DNA of 64,000 bases, from assembly GCF_010671595.1 (NCBI RefSeq), contig NZ_JAABOP010000001.1:1612001-1676000 (forward strand), read 5' to 3'. Below, piece by piece: positions 1 through 8,724 of this stretch. Within the stretch, counting starts at the first letter, position 1, and the number at the start of each line of letters is the position of its first letter. Source of the stretch: Muriicola jejuensis. Its GTDB lineage: Bacteria; Bacteroidota; Bacteroidia; Flavobacteriales; Flavobacteriaceae. The notes beneath the pieces were generated by a model, which saw only the letters and a program-made list of their open reading frames with translations, did no database searches and was not told where the DNA came from. The translations under genes were made by a program, and so were the position numbers.

Positions 1-1
1 G

Positions 2-649
2 CTGGTGAGCAGCAAACTGAAAAGTAAATTCAAGCACTATTCCAAGGTGCACCTGCGAAATGGGATGAGTGGGGCGGAGATCGCCGAAAAAATGCTGGCA
101 GACCACGGGATCAGGGACGTAAAAGTGATCTCTACTCCTGGGATGCTGACAGACCATTACAATCCCGTGAACAAGACGGTGAATCTAAGTGAAGCGGTCT
201 ACAGTCAGAGAAATGCGGCGTCAGCTGCTGTAGCCGCGCACGAGTGCGGGCATGCCGTGCAGCACGCCCAGGCTTATGAATGGCTGACCATGCGTTCCAA
301 ACTGGTGCCCGTGGTCAGTGTAACCTCAGGGTTATCTACCTGGGTGGTCCTGGGTGGTATCATACTGGGAGCAGCTTCAGGAGCCGGACTCGGTTTATAC
401 GTGGCCGTCGCCGGTCTCGTCATGATGGGGATGGCTACCCTGTTCAGCTTTATTACCCTGCCGGTGGAGTACGATGCCAGTAATCGGGCCCTTGCCTGGC
501 TTAAAAGCAGGAATATGGTGACCCCCGAGGAGTACAAGGGATCTGAGGACGCCCTGAAATGGGCAGCCAGGACCTATCTCGTAGCGGCCATTGGCGCACT
601 TGCCACCCTGGTCTATTGGGGATTCCAGGTTTTTGGAAGCAGGGATTAG
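2..649 (+). CDS. Membrane zinc metallopeptidase, YugP-like (5' truncated)
   Basis: This is a neutral zinc metallopeptidase of the YugP/Zn_peptidase_2 type, expected to act on membrane or periplasmic substrates. The zinc motif HECGH is visible about 80 residues into the visible part, followed by two hydrophobic helices (about residues 102-145) and a further one near the C-terminus. The frame is open to the left edge of the window, and family members normally begin with another membrane segment ending in a sequence like WLVSSK. The true start therefore lies outside the window, and the GTG at position 5 is an internal codon. A strong bidirectional terminator follows the stop. Family assignment is firm; the substrate is unknown. 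Confidence 0.85.
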   Translation: MVSSKLKSKFKHYSKVHLRNGMSGAEIAEKMLADHGIRDVKVISTPGMLTDHYNPVNKTVNLSEAVYSQRNAASAAVAAHECGHAVQHAQAYEWLTMRSKLVPVVSVTSGLSTWVVLGGIILGAASGAGLGLYVAVAGLVMMGMATLFSFITLPVEYDASNRALAWLKSRNMVTPEEYKGSEDALKWAARTYLVAAIGALATLVYWGFQVFGSRD

Positions 650-666
650 AAAACAATACATCATGT

Positions 667-702
667 AAAGACCCGGGTTGCCATAAGATCCGGGTCTTTT
701 TA
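667..702. terminator. Bidirectional intrinsic terminator
   Basis: A 10-bp perfect stem (667-676 paired with 690-699) encloses a 13-nt loop, with a T-run on the plus strand and the complementary A-run on the minus strand. It lies between the convergent Zn-peptidase and Lrp genes, and its right edge overlaps the Lrp stop codon. It can serve both. Confidence 0.85.
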
Positions 703-1170
703 TATGGTGATCTGACGGTCGATCTGCTGGTTCAGGGAAATAAAGGTCTCCGTCCTGGATACCCCTTCGATCTGCTGAATATGCTTGTTCAGCACGTGCA
801 TCAGGTGCTCATTGTCCTTGCACAACACCTTGATCAGAATGGACCAGTTTCCAGTGGTATAATGACATTCCAGCACTTCCGGGATCTTCTCAAGTGCCTT
901 TACCGCGGTGGGGTTGCTCATGGCCTTATCCAGGAAGATCCCTATATAAGCCATGGTCGTATACCCCAGGATCTTGGGGTTGATGACGAATTTGGACCCG
1001 GCGATGAGCCCGGATTTTTCCAGTTTCCTCAGCCGCTGGTGTATGGCCGCTCCGGAAATACCGATATTCCTGGCGATCTCGAGGATGGGTTTCCTCGCAT
1101 CGGACATCAAATATCGAAGGATCTTTTTGTCGATCCCGTCTATTTTCACTTTATCGTTTGAAGAGGGCAT
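700..1170 (-). CDS. Lrp/AsnC family transcriptional regulator
   Basis: This is a 156-aa feast/famine regulator. The N-terminal winged helix-turn-helix (about residues 8-60, containing the typical ILRYLMSDARKPILEIARNIGIS-type sequence) is followed by a RAM ligand-binding domain (about 75-150). Proteins of this family bind amino acids and regulate amino-acid metabolism genes as octamers. It lies 48 bp downstream of, and in the same direction as, the saccharopine dehydrogenase-like gene. That suggests it may control lysine or related amino-acid metabolism, but this is inferred from position only. The end of the gene overlaps the bidirectional terminator. Confidence 0.9.
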   Translation of the reverse strand: MPSSNDKVKIDGIDKKILRYLMSDARKPILEIARNIGISGAAIHQRLRKLEKSGLIAGSKFVINPKILGYTTMAYIGIFLDKAMSNPTAVKALEKIPEVLECHYTTGNWSILIKVLCKDNEHLMHVLNKHIQQIEGVSRTETFISLNQQIDRQITI

Positions 1171-1218
1171 GTTTTAGTTTGAAATAGGAGTTAAATATAC
1201 CATTTCCTGTTACAAAAA

Positions 1219-2592
1219 CTAACCTGCGACCGAATCGGGGTTATAGCCCAGGTAGGGGACCTCATATTCTCTGAATTCAACTCCGTATGATTGCAGTTCT
1301 TTCAGGATAGGTTCGTATACCTCTTCCCGTATCGGGATCTGCACCCCTGGAGTGGTAACCTTTTTATTGAGTATCAGGAGGGTCGCCATAGCCACAGGCA
1401 AACCGACCGTTTTGGCCATGGCCGTATGTGTCCTGTTCTCACCCAATACGACCATATTGGCGTCTATCTGTTTTTTCTTTCCCTCTACCTGGTAGCCGAA
1501 CTTGTGGTACATTACGATCATATCCTTATCCTCTTCCGCCAGGGTCCACTGGTCTTCAAGGATCCTCTGCAGCATTTGAGCCGGGCTGGCATTCTTAAGT
1601 CCAATGATCTTTTTCGGGTTAAAAATATCGAGTTCCACCAGCTTGGTCCACATGATATCATCCTGGTCTATCTTCAGGTAATGTCTCAGTTTGAGTTCAA
1701 CAGAATCCGTGGGTGAATAAGGGAGGAAGAGGTTGGTGAATTCCCGGTAGGACATGTTCTCCGAATTCTCCACCGTGTAACTGTCATCCGTCATTCCTAA
1801 CTGCACGAACATATTCCAAGCTTTCGAAAAACCTACACGCCTCATGGTGCCCCGGTAAAGGGTTAGGGCATCCTGCAGACCATAGGCTTCCCTGTAATTC
1901 AGGGAGTCTCTGTTGGCGTATGCCTCAAATGTACCATAGCCGGGAATCTCCATGAATTCGGTCCGTCTGAAGAGTTTGTGATAAGGGATGTACTTATAGG
2001 TGCCTTCCTGAATGAATTTAGCCGCTCCTCCCTGTCCGGCCACGACCACGTTCCTCGGGTTCCAGGTAAATTTGTAGTTCCACTGGTTCGTGTCGCTCTC
2101 CGGGGCTACAAGCCCTCCCGTAAAAGACTCAAAAAGGAGCATTTTACCTCCCTTTGCCCTGATCTCATTGATGATCTGCATGGCGCTCATATGGTCTATC
2201 CCCGGATCCAGTCCGATCTCATTCATGAAAATAAGACCGCTTTTTTTCACTTCCTCCTTCATGGCTTCCATTTCCTTGCTGACATAGGAAGCTGTGACCA
2301 GGTTCTTTTTTAATTCCAGGCAATCCCTGGCCACCAAATGGTGCAGGCTCGCGGGAAGCATGGATACGACGATATCAGCTCCTGAAATGGCTCTTTTTCT
2401 GGACTCTGCATCGGTGATGTCGAGTTTGTGGAGGGTGACGGAGCTGTGATTTCCAATAGATGGGGGGATCCGGTCTATATGGAGGTCGGCAATGGTGAGT
2501 TGAAGTGCTTCAGGCCCCGATTTTTCGATAAAATAATCCAGGAGATAGGAGGTCGATTTCCCCGCTCCGAATATCAATATGTTCCGGCTCAT
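1219..2592 (-). CDS. Saccharopine dehydrogenase family protein
   Basis: This 457-aa protein has an N-terminal Rossmann fold (ILIFGAGKST near residue 5) and the long C-terminal saccharopine dehydrogenase domain, including the EIGLDPGIDHM segment around residue 124 that is typical of LYS9-like enzymes. The likely role is the glutamate-forming saccharopine dehydrogenase step of lysine catabolism. Bacterial homologues can also act on related opines such as carboxynorspermidine. The neighbouring Lrp-type regulator fits amino-acid metabolism. Length and domain order are normal. The function is well supported at family level, the substrate less so. Confidence 0.85.
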   Translation of the reverse strand: MSRNILIFGAGKSTSYLLDYFIEKSGPEALQLTIADLHIDRIPPSIGNHSSVTLHKLDITDAESRKRAISGADIVVSMLPASLHHLVARDCLELKKNLVTASYVSKEMEAMKEEVKKSGLIFMNEIGLDPGIDHMSAMQIINEIRAKGGKMLLFESFTGGLVAPESDTNQWNYKFTWNPRNVVVAGQGGAAKFIQEGTYKYIPYHKLFRRTEFMEIPGYGTFEAYANRDSLNYREAYGLQDALTLYRGTMRRVGFSKAWNMFVQLGMTDDSYTVENSENMSYREFTNLFLPYSPTDSVELKLRHYLKIDQDDIMWTKLVELDIFNPKKIIGLKNASPAQMLQRILEDQWTLAEEDKDMIVMYHKFGYQVEGKKKQIDANMVVLGENRTHTAMAKTVGLPVAMATLLILNKKVTTPGVQIPIREEVYEPILKELQSYGVEFREYEVPYLGYNPDSVAG

Positions 2593-2671
2593 GTGTATTG
2601 ATTACCTTTGAAAAACAACGGTACTAAGGTATCAATTAGTAATCGGTTTAAGAATTTAAAGGGGTTAAGTT

Positions 2672-3058
2672 ATGAACAGGAAAATTGTTTTGACAGGAGT
2701 GATTTTCGGTTTGATGTCCGTGATCCTTGGGGCTTTTGGGGCACACGGCCTGGAAGATCTCCTCAGTGCCTCATCCCTTGAAAGCTATGAGACCGGGGTG
2801 CGTTATCAGATGTACCATTCCCTCCTGCTGTTATGGCTGGGATCTTCTGCTGTTATACCGGAAAACGCCAAGAGATGGGTATACATCCTGCTGACCACAG
2901 GAGTGGTCCTGTTCTCCTTTTCCATTTACCTGCTGGCAACAGATTCTCTGACTTCGATCCCTTTTAAGGGGATTGCACTTCTGACTCCATTAGGCGGCTT
3001 TTTTCTCATCCTCGGGTGGGTGATACTGGGATATCGCGTTTTTAAGTATTTCGACTAA
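2672..3058 (+). CDS. DUF423 small membrane protein
   Basis: This 128-aa protein has four predicted transmembrane helices (about residues 5-25, 45-65, 70-90 and 98-122) and the DUF423/YgdD hallmark GAFGAHGLE near the first helix. The family is widespread in bacteria and has no established biochemical role. The gene is divergent from the saccharopine dehydrogenase gene across 79 bp and probably stands alone; pckA downstream has its own promoter. Confidence 0.85.
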   Translation: MNRKIVLTGVIFGLMSVILGAFGAHGLEDLLSASSLESYETGVRYQMYHSLLLLWLGSSAVIPENAKRWVYILLTTGVVLFSFSIYLLATDSLTSIPFKGIALLTPLGGFFLILGWVILGYRVFKYFD

Positions 3059-3097
3059 ACAATGCCCGAAAACCTGTGGCAAAGCATAAATTTTTTC

Positions 3098-3105
3098 TAG
3101 TTTTG
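3098..3105 (+). promoter_or_regulatory. -7 element of the pckA promoter
   Basis: TAGTTTTG matches the Bacteroidota -7 consensus TAnnTTTG perfectly. Transcription would start at about 3110. This excludes the in-frame GTG at 3105, which lies inside the element, and favours ATG 3126. No clear -33 TTG is visible. Confidence 0.6.
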
Positions 3106-3125
3106 TGCCACAAAATGAACTTCTC

Positions 3126-4742
3126 ATGGCATCCTCCAAACCTTTTACGAAAACGATTTCGTTAAAACCCTACGGCATCGACAGCAAACGTGTTCATTAT
3201 CAGTGGGATCCCGAACTGCTTCACAAGGAGACGCTCGATAAAGGAATGGGCCGGGAAGCTTCCTCCGGAGCCCTGGCCGTGAATACAGGCGAGTTTACCG
3301 GAAGGTCTCCCCAGGACCGTTTTATTGTAAAGGATGCCATTACGGAGGACAAGGTATGGTGGGGTCCTGTCAACAAACCGTTCGATCCCGAACAGTTCGA
3401 TGCACTCTACGACCAGGTTGTCGCCTACCTCTCAGACAAGGAGGTCTATGTGCGCGACTGTTTTGCCTGTGCAGACAGGGACTACCGTTTAGGCATACGG
3501 GTGATTAATGAGTACCCATGGTCCAATCTTTTCGCCTATAACATGTTTATCCGCCCGTCTGAAGCAGAACTGGAGTCGTTTTCGGCAGACTGGCTGGTGG
3601 TCAATGCACCAGGGTTTATAGCGGATGCGGCCGTGGCCGGTACCAGGCAACACAATTTTGCCATCCTCAACTTCAGTCGTAAGATCGCTTTGATAGGCGG
3701 AACGGGATATACGGGGGAGATCAAAAAAGGGATCTTTTCAGCCCTGAATTTCCTGCTACCTGTATATAACAATACTCTGCCTATGCATTGCTCAGCCAAT
3801 GTGGGGGAGGATGGGGATACCGCTATTTTCTTTGGGCTATCCGGTACCGGAAAGACCACTTTGTCTACGGATCCCAATCGAAGGCTTATCGGGGATGATG
3901 AACACGGTTGGACAAAAGAGAATACCATTTTCAATTTCGAAGGGGGATGTTATGCGAAGGTGATCAACCTGTCTGAAGAGAGCGAGCCGGAGATCTACCG
4001 TGCGATCAAAAAAGGGGCAATCCTGGAGAACGTCATTATGGATGAACAGGGGCAGGTGGATTTTGGGGATACCTCCATCACTCAGAATACCAGGGTCAGC
4101 TATCCGCTCTATCATATTGAAAATATACAGGAACCCTCTATTGGGAAAAACCCCAGGAATATATTTTTCCTGACCGCAGATGCTTTCGGGGTACTTCCCC
4201 CCATCAGCAAACTCACTCCGAGTCAGGCGGCCTACCACTTTATTTCCGGATATACTGCAAAAGTGGCCGGGACAGAGGCGGGGGTAGTGGAACCCATCCC
4301 TTCATTCTCGGCCTGTTTTGGAGCCCCGTTTATGCCCCTGCATCCCACCAAATACGCAGAAATGCTCAGCCGGAAGATGCAGGAATCCGGTGTCAATGTC
4401 TGGTTGGTGAATACAGGCTGGACAGGAGGTCCTTATGGAGTGGGGACCCGGATGAAGCTCAAGTATACCCGGGCCATGATCCATGCTGCCCTGAGCGGGG
4501 AATTAGGTCTGTATTCCTATGATACTTACCACATCCATTCAGTATTTGGGGTCGCCCAGCCGCGCTCCTGCCCGGGAGTTCCCACCAGTGTGCTAAGTCC
4601 CAGGGCTACATGGAACAATGACGAGGCCTATTACAAGACCGCATTCAAGTTGTCTAATGCCTTCAGGGAGAACTTTAAAAAGTTTGAAAGTTACGCGAGC
4701 GAGGAGATCCGAAGAGGAGGCCCTCAGCGCTATGCGTTCTAG
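3126..4742 (+). CDS. pckA: Phosphoenolpyruvate carboxykinase (ATP)
   Basis: PEP carboxykinase (ATP) interconverts oxaloacetate and PEP and is the entry step of gluconeogenesis. The 538-aa protein contains the kinase-1a P-loop GLSGTGKT (about residues 237-244), the upstream FAYNMFIRP region, and the metal- and substrate-binding GDDEHGW segment about 20 residues after the P-loop. The length is normal for the family. The start at ATG 3126 is chosen because the promoter -7 element overlaps the alternative GTG at 3105. The gene is transcribed alone and converges on hemD. Confidence 0.97.
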   Translation: MASSKPFTKTISLKPYGIDSKRVHYQWDPELLHKETLDKGMGREASSGALAVNTGEFTGRSPQDRFIVKDAITEDKVWWGPVNKPFDPEQFDALYDQVVAYLSDKEVYVRDCFACADRDYRLGIRVINEYPWSNLFAYNMFIRPSEAELESFSADWLVVNAPGFIADAAVAGTRQHNFAILNFSRKIALIGGTGYTGEIKKGIFSALNFLLPVYNNTLPMHCSANVGEDGDTAIFFGLSGTGKTTLSTDPNRRLIGDDEHGWTKENTIFNFEGGCYAKVINLSEESEPEIYRAIKKGAILENVIMDEQGQVDFGDTSITQNTRVSYPLYHIENIQEPSIGKNPRNIFFLTADAFGVLPPISKLTPSQAAYHFISGYTAKVAGTEAGVVEPIPSFSACFGAPFMPLHPTKYAEMLSRKMQESGVNVWLVNTGWTGGPYGVGTRMKLKYTRAMIHAALSGELGLYSYDTYHIHSVFGVAQPRSCPGVPTSVLSPRATWNNDEAYYKTAFKLSNAFRENFKKFESYASEEIRRGGPQRYAF

Positions 4743-4789
4743 GGAATCCAAAGAAAAGGGATGAAAAATTAACGGGTAAGCGGGATTCC

Positions 4790-5542
4790 TTATTTCTTGT
4801 TAACGCTTGTAATGTATTTCTGAAGCGCCATGGTCATAGAAGGGGTTTCAGGCGTAGGTGCCTGTATGTCTATCCTCAGACCCGCCTCCGTAGCGGCCTC
4901 GATGGTGGAGTTTCCAAAGACCGCGATCCTGGTGTTATTCTGCTCGAAATCGGGAAAATTCTTCAAAAGGGACTCTATTCCGGATGGACTGAAAAAGACC
5001 AGTACGTCATAGTACACATCCCTCAGGTCTGAGAGGTCACTGATCACGGTTTTGTAGAAAATACCCCTGGTCCAGTTTAGCTTCATTTCATTGAGCGTAT
5101 CCGGAATGACGGACTTTAAGACATCGGAAGAGGGAAGCAGGTACTTCTCGTCCTTGTATTTTTTGAAAAGGGGCTGCAGATCCACGAAATTTCTTTTGCC
5201 TACATAGATCTTTCTTTTCCGGTAGACCACATATTTCTGCAGGTAAAAGGCAACGGCCTCAGACTGGCAAAAATATTTCATGGTATCCGGCACCTTGAAT
5301 CTCATTTCCTCAGCGATCCTGAAAAAATGGTCTACCGAGTTCCGGCTGGTAAGAATGATGGCTGTGAAATCCTTGAGGTCTATCTTTTGTTGTCTGACCG
5401 ATTTAGCATCAACGCCTTCGACGTGGATGAAAGGCCTGAAATCTACCCGCACGTGTTCTTTCTCGATGAGCCGCAGGTATGGAGAGTTTTCCATTTTAGG
5501 TTCAGGCTGTGATACTAAAATCGTTTTGACTTTCATAGACAT
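4790..5542 (-). CDS. hemD: Uroporphyrinogen-III synthase
   Basis: This 250-aa protein has the two-lobed HemD fold signature, with weakly conserved segments such as IILTSRNSVDHFF (about residue 63) and VFFSPSGIESLL (about residue 185). HemD cyclises hydroxymethylbilane to uroporphyrinogen III in haem and corrinoid synthesis. The start codon at 5542 shares one base with the stop of the upstream DUF4271 gene (TGATG), indicating translational coupling. An in-frame ATG at 5536 is an alternative. Sequence conservation in this family is low, so the assignment rests on these two segments and length; pairing with a DUF4271 gene is, from memory, common in Bacteroidota. Confidence 0.85.
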   Translation of the reverse strand: MSMKVKTILVSQPEPKMENSPYLRLIEKEHVRVDFRPFIHVEGVDAKSVRQQKIDLKDFTAIILTSRNSVDHFFRIAEEMRFKVPDTMKYFCQSEAVAFYLQKYVVYRKRKIYVGKRNFVDLQPLFKKYKDEKYLLPSSDVLKSVIPDTLNEMKLNWTRGIFYKTVISDLSDLRDVYYDVLVFFSPSGIESLLKNFPDFEQNNTRIAVFGNSTIEAATEAGLRIDIQAPTPETPSMTMALQKYITSVNKK

Positions 5543-6198
5543 CAAACATTTAGAGTATTCAGGATAATAATCAATGGGGCAATTTCAAGTGCGCAAAGGT
5601 ACAAAATAAAATAGAAAAAGTAAGAAGTTACGAACTTAAGATGCGTTTTGATGATGGTGGCCCAGCCGATGATCAGGACGATCACCACAAGGATGGACCC
5701 GAGTAAATAAATCTCTTTAGACCCCGCAAAGACGTAGGTCAATAAAAGATTCATCAGGAACATTACTAACCCGCTGTAGTTGAGGTAGGTGATCTTTTTA
5801 AAGACGATTTCTGAAATGACGGCTCGCGAATTGAAAATGGTCCCACTGCCGAGTTGTGTAAGTAATTTCCCAAAAAGGAACAGGACGAGAAAGATCAGGA
5901 TCACGGAATACAAAAGCAGGGAGGATATCATCCCTTCAGGCAAGTAGAAGTCGACGCCGTAATACAGAAAGAGGGAAAAATTAAGCAAGAGGAAGATACC
6001 GAAAAGCAGGTTAAAACCATTGACGAGTTTGTCCTTCTTGTTATAAAGAAAGACGTATTTGCTGTTGAAGGGGAGAATAACAAAGTTCAAAAACCGGCTG
6101 TAGAATAGGGCTTTAGCTAGCACGAGAAAGACGGCACTGGCGAAGATGATCACCGTGATCCAGTCTGTTTGTCCGATCTGCCTTAGTACGGGTTCCAT
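5542..6198 (-). CDS. DUF4271 integral membrane protein
   Basis: This 218-aa protein has about six hydrophobic helices and matches the Bacteroidota-specific DUF4271 family in length, context and the N-terminal DWITVIIFASAV-type segment. Function is unknown. It sits between the GT39-type gene (stop/start overlap TAATG) and hemD (TGATG), so all three genes are translationally coupled. That is compatible with a role linked to the envelope or to membrane-associated haem synthesis, but no function can be assigned. Confidence 0.85.
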   Translation of the reverse strand: MEPVLRQIGQTDWITVIIFASAVFLVLAKALFYSRFLNFVILPFNSKYVFLYNKKDKLVNGFNLLFGIFLLLNFSLFLYYGVDFYLPEGMISSLLLYSVILIFLVLFLFGKLLTQLGSGTIFNSRAVISEIVFKKITYLNYSGLVMFLMNLLLTYVFAGSKEIYLLGSILVVIVLIIGWATIIKTHLKFVTSYFFYFILYLCALEIAPLIIILNTLNV

Positions 6199-7862
6199 TA
6201 CTCTATCGCTTTTCTTTTACCGTTGAGGCCCCACCTGAGGCCGTTCTCCGAGATGACCACCTTTACAAAGGCGGCTTCTTCCTCTAGGTCTGAGGGGAAA
6301 TTAGCAAAAAGGGTAATACGCGCCCCCGGGGGAAGCAGCGGTAAAGGAGTCTCGCCTGGCACTACAGTCAGCGGGATGACCTTGAGGATCTGTTTGTACC
6401 GGTCGAGCGTCTCCAGCCCAAACTTCAATTCGGATATGGGTACGCCGAAGGAATAGGGGTTCCTCACTTCGAAGGCGAATCTCTCTCCGGCTTCGGTTCC
6501 TGTCATATCGATGATCTCGGTCCTGAGTTTCCTGTAAGATCTGAAAGGATCCATATACACTCCGTAAAAGAGGGTGCTGTCTGGCATGGTAAAGGAGATG
6601 TCGCCCCCTGGCAGGTAGCGCGAAACGTAGAGGACCTTCTTATTCCTAACCCTATTTTCTGATGCATCTATGGAATACTGATTTTCCCTGTACCAGGCAT
6701 TGTTGAGCGAGAATGAGGGGATTCCCGTATAGAATTCGAACATGGGTGCCATGCGGTATGAGTTCTCAAAGACCACAGGGATGTCTCCTGCCCGGGAAGT
6801 GATCTTTTTCACCCATGTCCTGTTCCCATGGGTTTCATACACCACAGGAAATAGGGGCTCAAAGACCAGTCCGATCCTCAGGAACATCAGGATACAGATA
6901 TTCACCAAGCCCATCCTGAAGATCCATTTCCTGGCACTTTCATGGTTCAGCATATACCTGTAGGCTAGCACGGCCATGGGGATACATATGACAATGATCC
7001 ACTGGGTCTGTACCCGCCTTTGAAAACTCGAGATAAAAAAGAAGAGCAAGATGCCTATACTGACAAAGAGCAAGGCCTTTGTGAACAAGTCCCTTGAAGG
7101 GGTTTTGAACGTCGCCCTGTAGATCCAGTAAAAGGTGAGCCCAAAGATCGCGATCAGGTTTATGAAATAGCCCGCAGTGAAATCAAAAAATTCATAGGGC
7201 CGGTTTGGCCTTTCAAAGAGATGGTAGCGCACTGAAACGAAATGGTTGTCATAAAGCCACATGAGGTGCGGACTGTAGGCCGTTAGGGAAATGAGAACAG
7301 CTAACCAGGCATGACGTTCCCGGATCAGACCAGGGTTGGATAGGAAGACGAAGAAAATGACCAGGAAGGCGTGGTATTTGCTATACATGAGGGCAGCCAT
7401 AACCAGACCGAGTAAAATGGCGGTCTGCACCCCCGGGGATGCCAGGAACCTTTTGTAAACGAGAAAGAAAAGGGCTGTAAAGAAGAGCAAAGGGGTGTCT
7501 GGGAGCATCAGAAAACCATAGGCGTGAACCAGGGTCATGGAGGCGATCAGTACAAAGAAGTGGGGGATGTAGTCTTTCTTCTTCGGATCATCCACCAGTA
7601 GCCAGAGAACGGCCATCGTCCCTATTCCGAGGATACAACTCAGGAATCGCACGCCCAGCTCGCCTTCAAAAAAAAGCTGACCCAGGGCTATGAGCCAGGC
7701 CACCATGGGCGGGTGGTCAAAATATCCCCAGCTGATCTCCCTGGCGTAGTACCAGTAGTACGCCTCGTCAAAGATCAGCTGCGTACTCCACGCCTGCAGG
7801 AGGTTCAGGAGAAAGAACAGGCCGAGGATGTACAGGAAGATCTTCGGGAAATAGTTTCTCAT
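6198..7862 (-). CDS. Glycosyltransferase family 39-like membrane protein
   Basis: This is a 554-aa polytopic protein with around 10 transmembrane helices in its first 380 residues and a soluble C-terminal domain. The first periplasmic loop contains DEAYYWYYAREISWGYFDHPP, the acidic loop that carries the catalytic Asp in dolichyl/polyprenyl-phosphate-sugar-dependent (PMT/ArnT-like) transferases. It probably transfers a sugar from a polyprenyl phosphate to an envelope acceptor. The divergent neighbour makes exactly that type of donor (polyprenyl-phosphate mannose), which supports the pairing. The start is set at ATG 7862 because a -7 element overlaps the upstream TTG at 7883. Confidence 0.85.
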   Translation of the reverse strand: MRNYFPKIFLYILGLFFLLNLLQAWSTQLIFDEAYYWYYAREISWGYFDHPPMVAWLIALGQLFFEGELGVRFLSCILGIGTMAVLWLLVDDPKKKDYIPHFFVLIASMTLVHAYGFLMLPDTPLLFFTALFFLVYKRFLASPGVQTAILLGLVMAALMYSKYHAFLVIFFVFLSNPGLIRERHAWLAVLISLTAYSPHLMWLYDNHFVSVRYHLFERPNRPYEFFDFTAGYFINLIAIFGLTFYWIYRATFKTPSRDLFTKALLFVSIGILLFFFISSFQRRVQTQWIIVICIPMAVLAYRYMLNHESARKWIFRMGLVNICILMFLRIGLVFEPLFPVVYETHGNRTWVKKITSRAGDIPVVFENSYRMAPMFEFYTGIPSFSLNNAWYRENQYSIDASENRVRNKKVLYVSRYLPGGDISFTMPDSTLFYGVYMDPFRSYRKLRTEIIDMTGTEAGERFAFEVRNPYSFGVPISELKFGLETLDRYKQILKVIPLTVVPGETPLPLLPPGARITLFANFPSDLEEEAAFVKVVISENGLRWGLNGKRKAIE

Positions 7863-7880
7863 GCGGTAACTGCTACGGGT

Positions 7881-7888
7881 CAAAATTA
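7881..7888 (-). promoter_or_regulatory. -7 element of the GT39-DUF4271-hemD operon
   Basis: On the minus strand this reads TAATTTTG, a perfect TAnnTTTG. It lies about 19 nt upstream of ATG 7862 and overlaps the longer TTG start. It faces the mannosyltransferase promoter across the divergent gap. Confidence 0.55.
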
Positions 7889-7965
7889 CAAATAATCACC
7901 TCTTCCTCTCGCCCCTATCGGGCAAGAAAATTCAACATCATTCGAATACAGTCCGGTGAAAGGTT

Positions 7966-7973
7966 TATTTTTG
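7966..7973 (+). promoter_or_regulatory. -7 element of the polyprenol mannosyltransferase promoter
   Basis: TATTTTTG matches TAnnTTTG. It lies 19 nt upstream of ATG 7993. No convincing -33 TTG is seen at the usual distance. Confidence 0.55.
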
Positions 7974-7992
7974 CCATAATCTCCTGCAATTG

Positions 7993-8721
7993 ATGACAGA
8001 CAGTTTAGTAATCATCCCCTCATACAACGAGATCGAGAACATCAAGGCCATTGTGGATGCCGTAATGAGTCTCCCCAAGGAATTCCATATACTCGTAGTG
8101 GATGACAATTCGCCTGACGGGACGGGGGATGCGGTACGCGAATTGCAGAAGACATACTCAGGGAAGCTCTTCCTAGAGGAAAGAAAAGAGAAATCTGGCC
8201 TGGGAACGGCGTATATCCATGGGTTTAAATGGGCCCTCCAAAGGGAATATCTCTATATTTTTGAGATGGATGCCGATTTTTCGCACAGGCCTTCAGACCT
8301 GACCAGGTTGTACAGAGCTTGTGTTAACGGGGCCGACCTGGTCGTGGGGTCGAGGTACAAAAAAGGGGTGAATGTCGTCAACTGGCCTCTCTACCGTATC
8401 CTCCTTTCGTACGGGGCCTCCTTTTACGTTAAGCTCATTACCGGGATGCGGGTGCACGACCCTACGGCAGGGTTCGTATGCTACAGGCGGAAGGTGCTGG
8501 AGACGCTAGACCTCGATTCGGTCAAGTTCATCGGCTATGCCTTTCAGATAGAAATGAAATACAGGGCTTACTTGAAAAAGTTCAGCATTGAGGAGGTGTC
8601 CATTATCTTTACGGACCGGGAGAAAGGCAAGTCAAAAATGAGTTCGTCCATTATCTGGGAAGCCGTGTTCGGGGTGATCAGTATGAAGATAAGGAGTCTA
8701 TTCAAAAGAAATGGTTTTTAA
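7993..8721 (+). CDS. Polyprenol monophosphomannose synthase (Dpm1-like GT2)
   Basis: This 242-aa family-2 glycosyltransferase transfers mannose (or a related sugar) from a nucleotide donor to polyprenyl phosphate at the cytoplasmic membrane. It shows the IPSYNE start of the GT-A fold, the VVDDNSPDGTG nucleotide-binding segment (about residue 35) and the metal-binding EMDADFSH motif (about residue 90). The length suits the single-domain Dpm1 type without C-terminal membrane anchors. The divergent GT39-type protein is a probable user of the lipid-linked sugar. The next gene follows after 3 bp, so the two are co-transcribed. Confidence 0.9.
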   Translation: MTDSLVIIPSYNEIENIKAIVDAVMSLPKEFHILVVDDNSPDGTGDAVRELQKTYSGKLFLEERKEKSGLGTAYIHGFKWALQREYLYIFEMDADFSHRPSDLTRLYRACVNGADLVVGSRYKKGVNVVNWPLYRILLSYGASFYVKLITGMRVHDPTAGFVCYRRKVLETLDLDSVKFIGYAFQIEMKYRAYLKKFSIEEVSIIFTDREKGKSKMSSSIIWEAVFGVISMKIRSLFKRNGF

Positions 8722-8724
8722 GGT

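Noticed and set aside
4743-4789. Inverted repeat GGAATCC/GGATTCC between pckA and hemD as a terminator
   Set aside because: The 7-bp arms are 33 nt apart and no clean T-run follows; too weak to call.
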